A stretch of 7,076 nt of DNA from an uncultured Clostridia bacterium (lineage in GTDB: Bacteria; Bacillota; Clostridia; Oscillospirales; CAG-272): NCBI GenBank assembly GCA_945485605.1, contig CALYSG010000095.1, forward strand, positions 1 to 7,076, written 5' to 3'. The notes under the pieces are model-generated. The model was not told the origin of the DNA. It saw only the letters and a program-made list of their open reading frames with translations, and ran no database searches. Both the position numbers and the translations under genes were made by a program. Shown piece by piece: positions 6,195 through 7,076 of the stretch (within the stretch, counting starts at the first letter, position 1; each line of letters starts with the position of its first letter).

Positions 6195-6200
6195 AAGGAG
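6195..6200 (+). promoter_or_regulatory. Ribosome binding site that fixes the glycosylase start
   Basis: AAGGAG lies 6 bases before the ATG at 6207. The longer in-frame opening from an ATG-like position at 6120 lies upstream of the -35 box and would not be on the transcript, so the ATG at 6207 is the real start. Confidence 0.88.
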
Positions 6201-6206
6201 AGGCTT

Positions 6207-6719
6207 ATGAAAATACTTGAAAAAAACATATATTCCATGCCGGCACCGGAGCTGGCGCCGTTTCTGCTCGGGAAATATCTTTGCAGAAAAAACGACGGCG
6301 GAGAAATTTTCAGACTCCGTATAACGGAGACCGAGGCTTACTTCGGTGAAGAGGACACCGCCTGCCACGCAAGTCACGGCCGTACACCGCGCACCGAAAC
6401 GCTCTATCTGCCCGGTGGCTACGCCTATGTTTACCTCTGTTACGGAATCCATTCCCTGCTCAATGTCGTAAGCGGTAACGAAGGTCACCCGGAAGCCGTT
6501 CTGATACGCGGTGTGGAGGGCTTTACGGGTCCCGGGAGGTTGACAAAGGCATTGCACATTACGCGGGAACAGAACGCGCGGCTTCTGACTCCCGAAAACG
6601 GGCTATGGATAGAGGACGACGACTCTCCCGCATTGAAATACACTGCCTCGCCGCGTGTCGGGATCGACTATGCTGCCGAAGAAGACCGGACAAGGCCCTG
6701 GAGATTCAAGATAATATAA
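6207..6719 (+). CDS. aag: DNA-3-methyladenine glycosylase (AAG/MPG family)
   Basis: The 170-residue protein is a monofunctional purine glycosylase of the mammalian AAG type (EC 3.2.2.21). The family cuts the base-sugar bond of 3-methyladenine, 7-methylguanine, hypoxanthine and ethenoadenine, leaving an abasic site for base excision repair. Aligning by motif to human AAG, ETEAY (41-45) supplies the water-activating glutamate E43 (human E125) and base-stacking Y45 (Y127). H54 matches H136, and YVYLCYG (74-80) gives the helix-intercalating Y79 (Y162). N86 matches N169 and R101 matches R182. GPGRLTKAL (108-116), SPRVGIDYA (148-156) and PWRF (164-167) complete the family pattern. All key residues are present although the protein is somewhat shorter than the roughly 200 residues usual for bacterial members. 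It has no neighbouring repair genes, its own promoter, and a hairpin just after the stop. Confidence 0.95.
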   Translation: MKILEKNIYSMPAPELAPFLLGKYLCRKNDGGEIFRLRITETEAYFGEEDTACHASHGRTPRTETLYLPGGYAYVYLCYGIHSLLNVVSGNEGHPEAVLIRGVEGFTGPGRLTKALHITREQNARLLTPENGLWIEDDDSPALKYTASPRVGIDYAAEEDRTRPWRFKII

Positions 6720-6728
6720 ATGAGAACT

Positions 6729-6764
6729 GCCCTCACCCGAGGAAATAATCCTGCGGGTGAGGGC
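6729..6764. terminator. Hairpin at convergent gene ends, probable weak bidirectional terminator
   Basis: An 11-bp GC-rich stem (GCCCTCACCCG at 6729-6739 with CGGGTGAGGGC at 6754-6764) is extended by a 3-bp AGG/CCT inner stem across one unpaired base and closes on an AAATAAT loop. It starts 9 bases after the glycosylase stop and lies 57 bases beyond the end of the leftward hydrolase gene. Rightward it lacks a T-run (TTCACATCC follows). Leftward it is followed by AGTTCTCATTTATATT, which is T-rich but broken. A terminator or 3'-end stabiliser for one or both transcripts is likely from position. The remaining bases to 6821 show nothing else. Confidence 0.65.
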
Positions 6765-6821
6765 TTCACATCCCGGCTCAAAAAACGCGAAAATCGTCTC
6801 TGGAACCTACAGCGGTTTATT

Positions 6822-7076
6822 TTACCCTTTAAGAAAGCTCTCGACATCGGAGTTGAACGCTTCGGGTCTTTTGCTTGCTATAAAGTGGTCACCTTCTTCA
6901 AAAATGAGGCAGGAATCTTCTATGCTGTCCGCAATAAGCCGTGTGTGCTTCTCTTTTATCATATCCTTCGTGCCGGCAATCACGAGCACGGGCATTCTGA
7001 GCTTTTTCAGCTCCGAAACTGATATGTGAGGCTCGTTCACCATGAGTCCGAGCATCTCGGCTTTTTGCTTTGCCTT
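6822..7076 (-). CDS. Alpha/beta hydrolase fold protein, C-terminal part (cut by right edge)
   Basis: The reading frame is open to the window edge, so only the last 84 residues are seen and the true start is outside. The segment has the typical end of an alpha/beta hydrolase: a short lid-to-core linker, then ISVSELKKLRMPVLVIAGTKD with the acid residue of the triad (Asp codon 6965-6963), then HTRLIADSI, and the histidine of the triad in EGDHF (His codon 6887-6885) near the C-terminus. The pattern DMIKEKHTRLIA followed by HFIASKRPE resembles small cytoplasmic esterase-like or peptidase-like hydrolases common in Clostridia. The nucleophile serine and lid are beyond the edge, so substrate and reaction cannot be named. 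An internal ATG at 7055 is not a credible start because it would remove most of the fold. Transcription converges on the glycosylase gene. Confidence 0.85.
   Translation of the reverse strand, partial: KAKQKAEMLGLMVNEPHISVSELKKLRMPVLVIAGTKDMIKEKHTRLIADSIEDSCLIFEEGDHFIASKRPEAFNSDVESFLKG

Noticed and set aside
6720..7029. Two overlapping rightward open frames of 90-100 codons after the glycosylase gene
   Set aside because: They run through the convergent hairpin and antisense to the alpha/beta hydrolase, whose triad motifs are clear. Neither has a ribosome site.
1..7076. Search by eye for mobile elements, CRISPR repeats, tRNA or rRNA genes, riboswitches and toxin-antitoxin pairs
   Set aside because: No transposase, integrase, regularly spaced repeats, cloverleaf, rRNA-like sequence, long structured leader or small gene pair was seen. 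All leaders are about 15-30 bases, too short for a riboswitch.

Overview
The window looks like a piece of a chromosome from a low-to-mid-GC Gram-positive bacterium of the class Clostridia, probably a gut commensal of the Oscillospirales/Ruminococcaceae type. This is inferred from family resemblance, not from a search. Support comes from the yceD-rpmF pair, strong AGGAGG-type ribosome sites about 6-10 bases before every start, AT-rich intergenic DNA around roughly GC-balanced genes, consensus TTGACA/TATAAT promoters, a TTG start, and a clostridial-looking acyl-CoA ligase and alpha/beta hydrolase. No phage, transposon, plasmid, CRISPR, tRNA or rRNA sequence was seen.

Layout from left to right. 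The first six codons of rpmF (ribosomal protein L32) and the complete yceD gene lie on the minus strand, behind a perfect sigma-A-type promoter at 609-637. Just upstream on the same strand is a large GH78 alpha-L-rhamnosidase gene (660-3149). Its promoter stands back to back with the promoter of a rightward nnrD gene (NAD(P)H-hydrate dehydratase, 3283-4143), which ends in a strong intrinsic terminator. A leftward AMP-binding long-chain acyl-CoA ligase gene (4259-5971) converges on that terminator. A 235-base divergent control region (5972-6206) then leads to a rightward 3-methyladenine DNA glycosylase gene (6207-6719). It carries a perfect extended -10 promoter and an 8+8 inverted repeat just upstream of it. 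A second convergent hairpin separates this gene from the 3' part of a leftward alpha/beta hydrolase gene that runs off the right edge.

The genes do not form one pathway. yceD and rpmF serve 50S ribosome assembly. nnrD repairs damaged NAD(P)H, the glycosylase repairs alkylated or deaminated purines, the ligase activates fatty acids, and the GH78 enzyme removes L-rhamnose from glycosides. Apart from yceD-rpmF, each gene appears to be its own transcription unit. I found no convincing undescribed system. The points most worth a second look are in the control regions: the inverted repeat before the glycosylase gene, the abutting divergent promoters at 3183-3247, and the lone rhamnosidase gene that has no terminator before the ribosomal yceD-rpmF unit.
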